Assembly: GCF_052857255.1 (NCBI RefSeq)
Contig: NC_135498.1
Coordinates: 160,193,124-160,257,123, forward strand
Direction of reading: 5' to 3'
Source of the DNA: Amblyomma americanum
Lineage: Eukaryota; Arthropoda; Arachnida; Ixodida; Ixodidae
Length of the DNA stretch: 64,000 bases
The notes beneath the pieces were generated by a model. It saw nothing but the letters and a program-made list of their open reading frames with translations, was not told the DNA's origin and did not search any database. Each line of letters begins with the position of its first letter. Position 1 is the stretch's first letter. Shown here piece by piece: positions 22,414 through 34,197 of the stretch. Both the position numbers and the translations under genes were made by a program.

Positions 22414-23471
22414 AAATGGTCAAGCAACTGAAGGTTAAATGCAAGGAGTGTGAGGCGCCGGTGAATTTGAAGGAAACGCGGTTAAATCTGTAGAGGAAGC
22501 CGAAGACGCGAATTTTTTTGTGCAGATGCTGCGTATAAAGTGCATGCCTGGACAGGGCTCACCGAGCTAACACCACCCTAGCGTTAAGTTTAGATACTCT
22601 AGAGAGAGAGCTACAGGTAGAGAGGGCAGAGAAGCGCAAACTTCAAGAACAGTTTAGTCAATTGTTGGATGCAAAAATAGCTAACTCCGCCAAGCGAAGC
22701 CACAATGGCGGACATTGCAGCGCCAGCCGCGTGAAAGAGGCCTGCACTGGCATGGACAGCGATAAGAAAGTAGGGCAGACAGGAACAGCTACGCACATGT
22801 GCCAGCTAGGAAGTCTGGAGGCGGTGGAGAGAAGGGGAACAAGCTCACCACAAGGAATGGGGGCATAGTCGTAGATAAGAGGCAGCAAAATCATGAACTT
22901 AGGAGGGGGGAAGAGAATACCCTAGTGCTTATCGGTGGTGACTCAAACATGAGGAGGTGCAAAATAAATACAATGGAGCATGTAAAGTGTGATAAGCGGG
23001 TAGCAGTCGGGGCATTCCTAGGCAGGACAATGCACGCAGTACTGAGAGAGACAAAAAGGGAACTTTGTAAGAACGTTGCTGGGCGCAATTTGTTAGTTGT
23101 AGCGGCGAGGCTAAATGACGTCCTGAATGGTGAAGCCGCAAAGGTAGTGGAAAGATTAGCGGAGTGAGTTGACGATTTAAGAGTGATAGCACACCAAGTG
23201 CAGATCGTGGTGTGCACAGTGCCGGAGGTTCAAGGAAGTTGCCAAGGATGTCGTGGCGGTTAATCGAGAGCTAAGCAAGTTAAGCCATGAGAAGGGATTT
23301 GAACTCGCAGACATAAAAACGGAAGTGTACAGAGCAGGCTTCGGCAGAGGCGTTACACGAGATGACATCCATTTTAGTGGAAGGCTAGGAGCAGAGATCG
23401 GCTGGCGCCTGGCATGCCGGGCAGTAGCTTTTTTAGGGGTCCACTGCGGGTCGGGGCGTAAGGGTAAGTAG
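22414..23471 (+). pseudogene. LINE ORF1 with SGNH-hydrolase-like domain (broken)
   Basis: Starts MVKQLKVKCKECEAPVNLKE, a probable N-terminal Cys pair (KCKEC), with a stop after about 25 codons; a basic/coiled-coil linker follows. From 22915 the frame reads VLIGGDSNMRRC (block I with the nucleophile serine, GDS), then LLVVAARLNDVLNGE (block III, N retained but Arg where Gly is usual). After a TGA at 23165-23167 and a frameshift near 23235 it continues with DDIHFSGRLGAEIGWRLA (block V, Asp and His). The Ser, Asn, Asp and His positions are thus all visible. In LINEs such domains are thought to act in membrane or lipid association of the RNP. Broken by at least two stops and one frameshift. Confidence 0.65.
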
Positions 23472-23493
23472 AAGCGAAGTAGAAAGTTTAATA

Positions 23494-25985
23494 ATGGCGG
23501 CTGAGCCCAACAAAATAACCACTAGGAGGTCCCGAAATCCAGGAAGAAGACTGCTGAAAAGAAATTTAGTAGAATTAGAACAGAAACTGAATACAAATTA
23601 GTCCAGAAATTGGAATCTTAACGACAAAAGAAACAGCAAGTGAAGGTCCTCGTCCACGCTGAAATAAAGTAGTCCTCTGATCGCTGGCTGCCTGAAGTTC
23701 GCGATGCAACTAAAGGGTGGCCAAGGAAGTTCTGGAACCATATATGCTGGCTCGGTAAAACGCATCAAGGAAAACAGGAACAGATTCAAGATGCCGAGGG
23801 AAAATGTTTAGAGGGAGACGATGCTGTGAAGTACATTGTATCAGTTATAGCTGAGTCATTTGGGAAAGACAATAAGGTAGTCTCCCCAAATGAAGAAGAT
23901 ACACAGGATGGCACAATAAAAAAAAACTTATAACTGACAATTCTTAGCTGGAAAAAGGCGGAAGCAAATATTCCAAAATGCACATCCGCAGGGATGGAAG
24001 AAATTGTGATCGAGCTGATTAATGAACTTTGCCCAAGAGGCAACGAAACGCTGATAAAAGCAGTGGAGACAGTCATCATAAATAAGCAAATTCCGCACAG
24101 CTGGAGACAGGGTAAAATTAATTTGATTTATGGAAGGAAAGAAGATAAGATGACCATAAAATCCTACTGACCGATTACGATAACATCTGTGATGTACTGG
24201 CTATGCCGCTCGGCTGCTGACCCGTAAGACGTGGGTTCGATCCCGGCCGCGGCATCGGATTTCGATAGAGATGAAATTCTAGAGGCCCGTGTATTGTGCG
24301 ATTTCAACGCACGTTAAAGAGTCCCTAGTGGTAGAAATTTCCGGAGCCCTTCACTACACCGTCCGTCATAGCCTGAGTCGTTTTGGAACGTTAAACCCCC
24401 ATAAACCAACCAAACCATCTGTTCTATACAGGCTGGCGATGCAGGCAGTGAAATTAAAAATGCAGTCTTGGGTAGAAAGTAATAGAATACTCGGAGGACT
24501 TCATAACGTGTTTAGAAGGGGTAGGGGCTTAGATCGTAGTTTGTTCGTGCTTACCCAATGCATAGCAATAGCTCAGGCGGGAAGCAAACCTACATATTTA
24601 GCCTTCCTTGACATAAGCGGTGCATACAACAACGTGAACAGGGAAATCCTGTGGAGCATATTAAAAGATGAAGGTATCGTTCACGAGGTAATTGACTTTG
24701 TCCTGAAAATATATCGGGAAAATAAACTTGAAATAACATAGGAAGGAATTAAGGGAACTAGAGCCGGTCGAGGTACACAAAGGATTAAGGAAAGGCTATC
24801 CTTTGTCAACGGTGCTGTTCATGGTTTATATGAAAAACCTGGAGAGAAGGCTACAAGGAAGCAGTCTAGGTTATAATATGTCGTTCAGGTTAGGCGGCAA
24901 AGTTTTTGAGCTACGACTACCAGGTTTAATGTATGCGGACGATATTGTGTTGTTAGCAGATAGCCACGAAGGTTTGCAAACTCTGGTTTCAGTTTTAGCT
25001 CACTAAATGAGGTTTGATGATTTTCAACGATATAACTGATGAGCTGCATAGAGTACAAGACCTTGATGCACTCCGATTGGCCGAATACAAATATCTCGGG
25101 CTATGGGTAAACGAAGTGAAGATATACACTGAAAAGCCCGAACAGTCTCTCATAGCAAAGGGCGGAGAGGGGCCGGGATAATGAAACATAAGACATTGGG
25201 GGGTACAAAAATTATGAAGTGCTGAGAGGTATTTGGATAGGAATAATGGTGCCAGGGCTTACTTTCGGGAATGCGGTTCTGTGCTTAAGGTCAGAAGTTC
25301 AGTCGGGATTAGAAGTAAATCAGAGAGCTGTTGGAAGATTAGCACTAGGTGCCCACGGTAAAACCACAAACAAGGCAATGCAGGGGGATATGGGCTGGGC
25401 ATCGTTCGAAGCACAGGAGGCTCAGAGTAAAATATTATATGAAGGACGCCTGAAGAAATTGGACGATAACAGGTGGGCAGCTAAGATATTTAAATACCTA
25501 TACAGAAAGAGCGTTGACTCACACTGGCGGATCAGAACTAGAAAGCTAACCGGTAAGTATGCCAGACACGAGGGCGGAGAAAGAGCATTAAACGGCAAGT
25601 TAAAAACCCGGCAGGTAAAAATTGGATCAATTCAATGGAAAAGAAGCATAGCGTAGAACTATATCCATACTGGAAAAGGCAGATCAGGAAGGAAGCGTTT
25701 CATGATAACTCAAGAGGCAGTGTCCTACTCCTTTAAGCCTGGTCAGGGTGTCTTAGAACGCACAGCTACCAAAATAAATTTAACGAAGAAGATGACACAT
25801 CATGTGCTGTGTGCGGTAAATCTGTAGAAACAATAGAACACTTCATATTCAAATGTGATGGTATCCAACCCGATGTCGATGCAGGCGTAGTCACTCTTCC
25901 TGAGGCCCTAGCATTTAGAGATAACAATGGTTGTGTAAATGATTCTGCGGTGGAGATTAGCAAAAAGCGATTGGAAGATTGATGG
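23494..25985 (+). pseudogene. LINE ORF2 reverse transcriptase (broken, SINE-interrupted)
   Basis: MAAEPNK start at 23494, then a heavily broken linker. RT begins EEIVIELINELCP...IPHSWRQGKINLIY (about 24000-24130). The SINE sits between PITITSVMY and RLAMQAVKLKMQ. Motif A is AFLDISGAYNNV (about 24603) and motif C is GLMYADDIVLLAD (about 24925-24962). Downstream are MVPGLTFGNAVLC and VGRLALGAHGK (about 25245-25360). The C-terminal box SCAVCGKSVETIEHFIFKC lies at about 25800-25857. Stops include TAG 24739-24741 and TAG 25654-25656; frame changes occur near 24790 and 25010-25200. Confidence 0.75.
24198..24415 (+). mobile_element. tRNA-headed (Ruka-like) SINE inserted in the LINE RT
   Basis: Head: partial box A (CTATGCCGCTCGG), box B GGTTCGATCCC (about 24234-24244), then GGCCGCGGC. 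The body CTAGAGGCCCGTGTATTGTGCGA...CACGTTAAAGAGTCCC...TTTCCGGAGCCCTTCACTAC ends ACGTTAAACCCCCATAAACC. The flanks CATCTGTGATGTAC (24184-24197) and CATCTGTTCTATAC (24416-24429) match at 11 of 14 positions, a decayed target duplication. Removing the SINE joins the RT frame SVMY|RLAMQ exactly. The SINE would depend on LINE machinery. Confidence 0.85.
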
Positions 25986-26093
25986 CTCGAAAGCAGAGAG
26001 GTGACATAAGGTTATAAGTGTAGAAAGACGTAGTTAAAGAAAATGGCGAATTTTATTGCCTTTCAATGGATTAAACAAAAATAAAGAAAAAAA

Positions 26094-27551
26094 AGCTCAG
26101 CATGGCGGCATCTGTTATCACCCCGCTTCAAAGGGCGCTCCTACCTTCCATTCATCCATCCGAATAAAGCGGTGACAAAATGGGCCCGCCTTCTCGGCGT
26201 CATTTTTCTAAAACGCTATCGAAAAGGGTTGGCCGCGTCAACGACCAATAGACACTTTTAGTTGGGCGTACGCAGTAACCTTGGATATGCATCGCTCACT
26301 GCGTTACGTATGCTGTAAATGGTGCAAATACGACACTTAGTTTGCTTTGCCATAGCTTACCTCTCGTGCACGTGTAAACAGTGGCGCCATCTAGTGACAA
26401 GAAGCGAAATCACATCAACGCCTTGTTGGACTTTTTATCCCAAATTATCATTATCGATAACTAGGGCACGTGTACTGCGAGCGTTTTTTTCCCGGAATAA
26501 AAACTACGCAACTGAAAAAAAGCTAGAGAACTGCTTCGCTAGGTGTCGTTCCTATGAGGGGGAGACACTCCATCCGGTTAAGCCTAATACATTGAAAATT
26601 GCCAGATTATCTGGCAAACGGCGGCTAGTTGTCGCTTATACGTCTAGTGTGGGCGAGATAGTGTGCATAAAAGCGAGCCGCTACCATTTAGAGTGAGCTG
26701 TAGTGTCGATGAATACAGCAGCGACATGCATCTATTTTAAGCAGGCGAACAGTGTACCGCCATCTTGTCTTATTATAAAAACAGTTACGTGACGGCAAGC
26801 CGAAGAATGAGACGGGTTGACTGATGGCAATGACGTGATTTAGTGGCCACTGGCCTAGCGCGACCGCTCCGTCCCGCACCATTGCCAGCTTTGTCTTCGT
26901 CACACTACCCGGGGCCACCGAGCGATCGTCCCGATCGGTGACAAAGAGACGCGCGAAGTGGTGATGGGCTTCAGAAAATGGTGGGACACGAAGGAAAAAA
27001 TTGGCTGAAGGCTTAGCTTGGTTAAGCCTGGAAGATTGCGAAAGCAATACCCTTCGCTGCGCCTTGGTTCGGCTGATGGTGTGGACATGGTTGCCCTTTG
27101 TTAAACTTATGGCTATACATTGTTTTGCTTGGTTTCTGCTATTCATATCCTTGGTACACTTATGATTTATCTGTGTTATGACTTACGACTTATCTATGTT
27201 ATGTCGCTTGGCCGCAGCTGATCGTTCCAGCCTCGCCTTGTACACATCATCCGACATAGCGCAAGGCAGCGCGCCAGTCTCGTCTTCTTCGTCACAAAAC
27301 AGAACTAAGTAAGGGATAGTGTACAGAAGAGAAGTAAACAGGCCGAGCGCAGAACAACTAATTTATTGGAGCGATGCGCCTTTCCTACAACAGCAAAACG
27401 CTGTAGTTTATAGAAAGGCGTTGTGTACGATGCAGAATCATGATTCATGTAAAGAAAAGTGTCCACGCTCATGGCAGAGCCGGTGTGGTGAACAGAGGCC
27501 TGTTTGTTGCGGGAGGTTTCTGTGTCTTTTTCTTTCCATCGACATTTCTTT
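26094..27551. other. Unassigned interval
   Basis: No gene recognised. It includes a GCCATCTAGTGACAAG stretch (about 26384) of the kind common in tick repeats, and a short perfect hairpin AGGCTTA/TAAGCCT near 27009-27030. Confidence 0.35.
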
Positions 27552-27795
27552 TGATTTGGTTTATGGTTTATAGGGGTTTAACGTCCCGAAGAAACCTTGA
27601 CTCAAAGGGACGCCGTAGTGAAGGGCTACGTAAATTTCGACCACCTAGGGTTCCTTAACGTGCACTGACATCGCACAAAACACGGGCCTCTAGAATTTCG
27701 CCTCCATCGAAATTCGACCGCGGCGGCCGGGATCGAACCCGCGTCGTTCGAATCAGCAGTCGAGCGCCATAACCACTGAGCCACAGCGGCGGCTA
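27552..27795 (-). mobile_element. Ruka-like SINE, near full length
   Basis: Minus strand. tRNA-like head at about 27795-27725 with box A TGGCTCAGTGG and box B GGTTCGATCCC, followed by the CCGGCCGCCGCGG arm. The body has GCGAAATTCTAGAGGCCCGTG, TGCACGTTAAGGAACCC and GACGTTAAACCCCTATAAACC. It is the best preserved head in the window and shows the parts missing in the other copies. Confidence 0.85.
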
Positions 27796-27962
27796 TACGT
27801 GCTTTTCAGGGGACTGCCTGAAAAGCGTTATATAGCCAGAAACAACCTGCTGATAAATGTTGACTGAGAACAGTATTCATATGAAGTTTATTTATTTTAT
27901 TGAGAAATACTCTCAATCCGCTGTGGTGTTTTTGCAGGCAGGGCATAAAAAATAGATCAAGT

Positions 27963-28098
27963 CATTCTGGAGGCCCGTGTACTGTGCGATGTCACGGCGC
28001 GTTAAAAAAACCTGGGTGGTCAAAAATATCCGGAACCCCCCACTACGGTTTCCCTCATACCCTGAGTAGCTTTGGGACGTTGAACCTACATAAACCAC
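27963..28098 (+). mobile_element. Ruka-like SINE body, headless
   Basis: Starts TTCTGGAGGCCCGTGTACTG, then GTGCGATGTCACGGCGCGTTAAAAAAACC, and ends TTGGGACGTTGAACCTACATAAACC. It corresponds to the body of the 27552-27795 copy without its tRNA part, in opposite orientation 170 bp away. Confidence 0.8.
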
Positions 28099-31000
28099 AG
28101 CAAGTCAGACAATGATGAAAGGAATTTTTAACAGCAAGGACATAAATGTTAAGCGAAGGAAAAAAATCAGTAAGACTTGGGCGAAAAAGATAATATTGCT
28201 AAGCATATTAATTTCCGCGGTGAAACATTGTTAGATAAGAAACACAACATCAGTAACAATTAACGAAGTGGTATCGTTGATACTGAAGGAATAAAAGGTT
28301 AGAATGAAAGGACACTTTCCTTAAAATAGGCATAATTGGTGCACAAGAATGAAAGAACAATGTAGTACCATTTCCAGGTCACTAATTTATTTAGACGAGG
28401 ATTTTGTGAACTTAAAAGGCAGGCAATTTTTTTAACAATTCTTCCAATAGTTTCATATATTTATCGAGCGGAGAACCTAGTGCAATCGATGATTTTACGC
28501 TATCGCACTACGTAATTGCAGGTGGAAAAAATAACTGCTAATCAATCAGAATGACATGAAAATTTATATAAACTTATAGAGTGTATGGGGCGTGTGGGTC
28601 TTGCATCTCGAATGGTGATGCACTTTGATGTATCGGTATTAAAATGGTGATGCACAAGTTGGTACAAAAATGTCAAGCATGCTAGTACGGCTAGTGTTTC
28701 AAGGCTTAGCATGCAAGCCTTCTGAAGTAGGTGAGATGGCGAGGCAGCCATATATATTTGTTAAAACTTTTCTGATTCCCTTCCTGTGTATTTCTTATAA
28801 TTTGTATGTGTTTTGTTTAGCTAGCAGGAACCGCAAACCGTCTGCATATTTTATTGATGATCCCATAAAGGCATTTTAAGTTAGCATTTTGGTTTCGGTT
28901 GGCGAAACTCGGAGACGTCTTCTAAAGAGAAGCAACTTTCGTGTAGCGGTTGCTGTGATGCAATTGAGGTACGAGTCCGATCTGAAGTTCTACTTGAGAA
29001 TCAAGCCAAAGTATTTATGTTCACTGATTAGCGTTAGTACCGCATTGTTTAACCGTACGAAAAATTAGGCTTAGCTTTTTTTTGTTGATACTGGTAGGAA
29101 AGCGCATTTGTTAATATTTAGGGTCCTTTATTTATTTAAACAATACTGCAGTCCTTAGTGTGGTCAAAGCTGAAATAGCATAGAAATACTAATACAGCAA
29201 AATTAGAGAAGTACAAGTAAAATAGATTACTTAACAGCGCACATAATGCCAACACAGCGCGAGGACAAAATAGGGAAAACAAATAATCTTTCTGATAATG
29301 CACAAGTGCCCAAAAGAAATAAAACAAAGAAAGCGAAGAATATATTGAGCTATGAAATTGTCCCAAGCTCTGCACACGTTAGCTGAAACGCTCCGTGGAG
29401 CGATGCCTGCTAAGGTTTGGTCCGCCGAAGTCCTCCTCTGTACATTTCGGCCAACCAAAACTGCCGCTCAGGACCCTCGAAAAGAAGCACATCTTACCTG
29501 GAGTGAAGCCATGCACTCGTTTACGTTGACGTTGTGTCCCTGCAGAACTCCCTCCATAAAAAAGAGAAAAATCACAAGATCTCACTGGGTTATTTGGAAC
29601 AAGTACGCCTAAAACGCCTAGAGACGTTTTACAGCGCATAGTACGGCGCCTATAAAGACAAACAATCGACCACAAGCACTCCCACATGAAAGCACCGTAC
29701 GAAACAAGACCAGATATATGCCGTTTTGACAGCAAAAAGCCGGAATCTGTAATAAACTGCTTGCAGACATAGTGTCTATCATATAGCGCTGTCGATGCCT
29801 CGCCGATGCATCTAGAATACGTTTTGTCATTTTGATGTGTACTGCGGATTTTCGCCAGAGCGGATCACAGTATAACATCCAGACTGCTGGTGCGATGCAC
29901 ATACTTAAAAAGACAACCTGCGATAGAGAAACTCACTAGCCTCCTCACCTTGTGCACTTCCTCTTGCGAGCCGATATTTCAAAACCGCCCCCTTTTTTTT
30001 TTACTCATGTATACAGGGTTGCGATTCTGTCTGCTGAAGGGGATCGTTATTGAAGACAGGAATGAAAGAAAACTGTAATAACAGCGGACGCGAGTTCTTC
30101 CAGAGGCGCTTATCGGTACTAGCGGAATCTGTTTTAGAAAACAAATAGTAATAACAGGAGGATATGCCATAAGCCACAAATGAAACGCGTACAAGATAAT
30201 TGAAACTGGAGAGAAATATGAGCAGATCCTAGCCGACGGAAGCTGAGTACTATTCCAGGTTAACTTTCCTCCGAAGGCACAAATAATGTCCTCTAGATGT
30301 GTTTATCAATCTCGCTTGCATTTCATCTACAGCAGTTATTAAGCTTGTGTTTTAGTGTTCACGTTTAATTTGGTTCTGATAGTAGATACTTTACGCGAGC
30401 AGAGACTTATCCTCTATGCTGTCGTAGTGTAACGTTTTTTTGTAATATTTTGTAGTATTTTGTTTTTAAACTCAAAGGTACGCGTTCTCTTGGTTCATAA
30501 TTTCACCCAGGTGAGTAATATATGACCATGTGTCCACGCGCCGCTGCCAAGTCCAGCAAGATCTTCAAAAAATGTGTTGTTTATTTTCCACCATGCTAAG
30601 AATTTATGTCACTGACAACGATTTTCCAAGCCGCAAAAAAACTTCTTTGCTGACAGACAAAAATATCTTATTTTGGCCACTCTCACCTCGAGCTGTGCTG
30701 AAAATCTCAGCTCATTGTTATTTATAATATTCTTTTCATCATTCATTGCTGTTCGTGGACATTAATTACTCCGCTGTGATACTCTCTGCGCTGCTTTGTG
30801 CACCACGGCGTATTTCAATAGGGCATCCGGCTATAAACGTCGAACCACATCGCTTCTTCAGGGACGCGTTAAATAAAACGCCTTGAAGATTGAACGTTCA
30901 GCCTTTATTGAGTCAGAATGCAGTTCTTAATCGAAGGAAAAAAATACTGCCACGTGAATGACTACTATGAACTCATATCACGTTCGGGACATTTGCACCT

Positions 31001-32768
31001 TCGGCTTCTGTCAGCTCCGTACGACTGCCGCATTTGAGGCCGCTGTACGATCGTTCTTGAACCGCATGAGGATGCGTCCTTGCGACCGTGTTCACGGGTG
31101 CGTGAGGGCGCGGAGCGGGTGATGTTTTGTATGATCAAGTTTGCTGCATTCGACCGAGCGATGGACTCCAGCGTTGTGATTGGCGCGCTTGTCACTGCCG
31201 CTCGTGCGGCAGCACAGGCATGTGCCATAGCAACACATGAAGATATCTTGCGGTACGAATACCCACATTGATTTTAGCTCACTCGAGACATGTTTACCTG
31301 CGAGATTTTTCGTAGGTGGTAAAACCGCGACCTGCTTTGATAGCCATGGATCTCGGCGCGGCCCCCCTGACTTCCGCGAGCGAAGTCACAATAAAGTTTG
31401 CAACACCGCACGCGAGCTTTACCTGAAACAGCGCCGCGGTAAACGGTTAACCTTTGCGCTATTTCTACTTCAGAAAGTGGAAAAAGGCATCACACCGCGA
31501 TGGGGACACAACTCGTTCGATCGCTAGTCGACTAGTCTCCGCTGAAAACCGCCCTCATATGCAACTATTCTCACTACGGACTAATGTGTTTTGCCTCCTA
31601 ATATTTAAAGAATGTCCCCATTTAAAGTTACGCCATACCCAAACGTGTAATAACGATTTCAGAACGACGACACAATTCATACCGCGAATTCTCTGAGCCA
31701 ATTAAGGACAGGTTACTAGAAACTAGATTAGCAGTACATATTCAATCGTTTATTACAAGCGAGAAATTCGCATAGCTGAGATCATGTACAAGTTAAATCA
31801 TCAGTTATTCTAACTAGCACACTGCAGTCTTTTTATGTCTATTTAATTGCCTTTATTTTGTACCTTTTCATTAACCCATGCACACTATAGTCATTTATAA
31901 ACATAGTTGTTACTGTCATGTAAACAAGCTTCCTTCCTGTTTTACCACTTAACTGTTATCGCAAAAGACACTTATTTATTCACTGATATAACAAGTGCAT
32001 GTCTGAATTATACTTGCATTAAAACTTTCATATCTTAGCACACTTTTGTCGATTACGAATGCAAATACACAAAAAAATTCCGAGTAATTTGGAATATGTA
32101 AAATCAGTCGTAACTGCAGCAGTTCTGTATTTCACAAAAGATTGAGCTTGCAACAACCCTGATTTCTTTCCGTCATGTTTTTCAGTGCAGTAGAAGAGCC
32201 AAAATTGAAACAGCGCAGTGTGGTGACAAATAAAGGGGCAAAGACATGTATCGCTGTGCCGAAATGGAAAGCTTTGCTTTTTGCACAGTGACAGCGGGCC
32301 ACCAGGTTTATTTTAGCAGTCATTCCTGAACTCATATGCATTGGGAATTGCACAAACTGGAATGCCGCAGTGCAAACAAGCCTGGTGAGTTGTCCTAAAA
32401 GCCAATCAGTGTTGACACATGCAGAAACAAGCTGGCATGTTGTCTTGTACAGCTAAAAAAATTCTCATAGTGTTCATGTGAATGAAAACAAAGTGGTTGC
32501 TTATTACTGAGTAAAAGGTCATACAGGCTACCTTCAGTGTAAACATAATATCATGTGGGATTGGTAAACTGGCTTACATCTTCTCAACGTCTCCTGGCTG
32601 AGGCACGGAAAGAATGCTTCGTATAATCCGGGAAACAGGATGCACTGACCATGTATAACGGCTATCTCAAGCAGAATTTGTATAAATATATTCACAGGGT
32701 GAAAGCTACGTTGTCGAAAAATACAATGAAATAAACAAAAAGCATATAAGTGTGTGTGGGGCGAACAT

Positions 32769-32905
32769 GGATGCACGCAAACGGTTGTTCTGGATGGTTG
32801 GAGTGTTTGTATTGATAGTGGGATGACAGACAACACAGTAATCAGCAAAGACTAGTCGAATAAAACACTGAAAGGAAGGTCATTAATGAATGTAAGAAAA
32901 AGGGG
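32769..32905 (+). repeat. Diverged direct repeat, copy 1
   Basis: Contains GCACGCAAACGGTTGTTCTG, GATGGTTGGAGTGTT, CAGTAATCAGCAAAGACTAG, ending AATGAATGTAAGAAAAA. It aligns with 33829-33948. Confidence 0.6.
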
Positions 32906-33828
32906 AGGCATAAACTTTACAGTGTTGTTTAAGACTTTTTTCTGACGAAAAAAAAAAAATTAAGGGATAGCAAAAGCGATTCTGGTTCCCAAAACAGCAG
33001 AAAAAAGTGAGCATTATCTGCACCACTTGATATAGATAAGATTTTGGAGCGTGCTATCTGTTGCTTAATAGCAACACCTTGAGCATATAAAGCTTATTTC
33101 ATTGCAAATTTGGTTATCGAACAGGCAAAGTTCTCTAAGCATACCGTACGTTAAAATGAATTTGTTGTTAACCTAATTAGCTTGAATATCTTTGCCTAGG
33201 ATATGCCTACTTTTCTGCTTCATAAAGGAAGTATATGTGAATTTAAACTGCGCTAGAATCGGTGCATGTAATTAGGCAGACAAATGTCTTGTTTTTTAGA
33301 CTCCTGTTAGAAATTTGTGCACCAAAATGTTAATCCTTTTTAGGGCTTTACATAAAAACTCGTGTTATTAATTTAAGGAAAATAGCAACTTTATAAATAA
33401 ATTAGTATTGAGTACAGGTTTGCGCTTTCCCATCTGATTCACTGCCATCAATGTAAAAAAGATCACTGCAGCTATAATCTGACTCCATAAAGGACGACAG
33501 AACTGTATGTGCAATATAGCCTTATTATAGAGGAGAAAGGGGCACTCTTTTATAAACGCTTTAAATGCTTGCGCCACAGCATACCTGGCTGGCCATTTCA
33601 GACGAGGATAAGATCTAAGGACATACGCACACAAAAGTCACATGCGTAAACATACGTACCTAGCATTTTACCCGCATCACATACTGGAAGTCTCTGTGTT
33701 GCTTCGAATGACAAAGGGTAGGATACAAGCACACAAGAAATACACCTATAGGCTGTTAATGGACACGGGTATTACTGATAGTAAAAGTTATTAGTGCAGT
33801 CCTATTAACAGTGGTAAACGGTCATTCT

Positions 33829-33948
33829 AGAGCACGCAAAAGGTTGTTCTGGATGGTTGTAATGTTCTGGATGGCAGACCAGACAGCAATCAGTGAGGAC
33901 TAGTGAAATGAAACAGTTAAAAGAAGGTAAATAATGAATGCAAGAAAA
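33829..33948 (+). repeat. Diverged direct repeat, copy 2
   Basis: GCACGCAAAAGGTTGTTCTG, GATGGTTGTAATGTT, CAGCAATCAGTGAGGACTAG, ending AATGAATGCAAGAAAAA. About 1,060 bp downstream of copy 1, with an internal gap of roughly 11 bp. Confidence 0.6.
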
Positions 33949-34197
33949 ATTGAAAGACGAAGTAGGACACCTTTGGGGCTGCCTGAGAAGAGGAAGACGA
34001 CGCTGCTCGATCTGTTGTCACCTCAGCTCAGTAATTTCGCCTTGTTTTCTAGTTATTAACTAGGTTATTTCCATCCTTCGAAGACGGCCGCGTCTTTAAG
34101 GCGGTACTGTCCCTACGGGAAGGGTACGGCAGCTCCGGCGCCGGTATCCTTAAAGGGACAGCACCATCCGAAGGAGCCCAGTGGGGCGGAGGCGGCC

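Larger units (their letters stand above)
22414..26093 (+). mobile_element. LINE with SGNH-hydrolase ORF1, best copy of three
   Basis: Two-ORF LINE ending in an A-rich tail near 26093. ORF1 carries a C-terminal SGNH-like domain; ORF2 carries RT and a C-terminal Cys/His box. Related copies are at 1960-3020 and 62233-64000. I recognise the family as common in ticks but cannot name its clade with confidence; CR1-like is possible because CR1 ORF1 also carries an esterase. A SINE is inserted at 24198-24415. I see no AP-endonuclease segment between ORF1 and RT, so an internal deletion of roughly a kilobase is likely. Confidence 0.75.
28101..33959. other. Long AT-rich unassigned region
   Basis: Nearly 6 kb with no recognised gene or TE apart from the diverged direct repeat listed separately. 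Open frames are short and motif-free. A minus-strand 94-codon frame (29618-29902) looked protein-like but I could not place it. Likely intergenic or intronic. Confidence 0.4.

Noticed and set aside
24198..24260. A true tRNA gene at the SINE head
   Set aside because: Box A is incomplete and the sequence continues into the SINE body with a target duplication around the whole unit.
29618..29902. 94-codon minus-strand frame that looks protein-like
   Set aside because: No motif, no conserved neighbour and no splice support; could not be assigned to any family.
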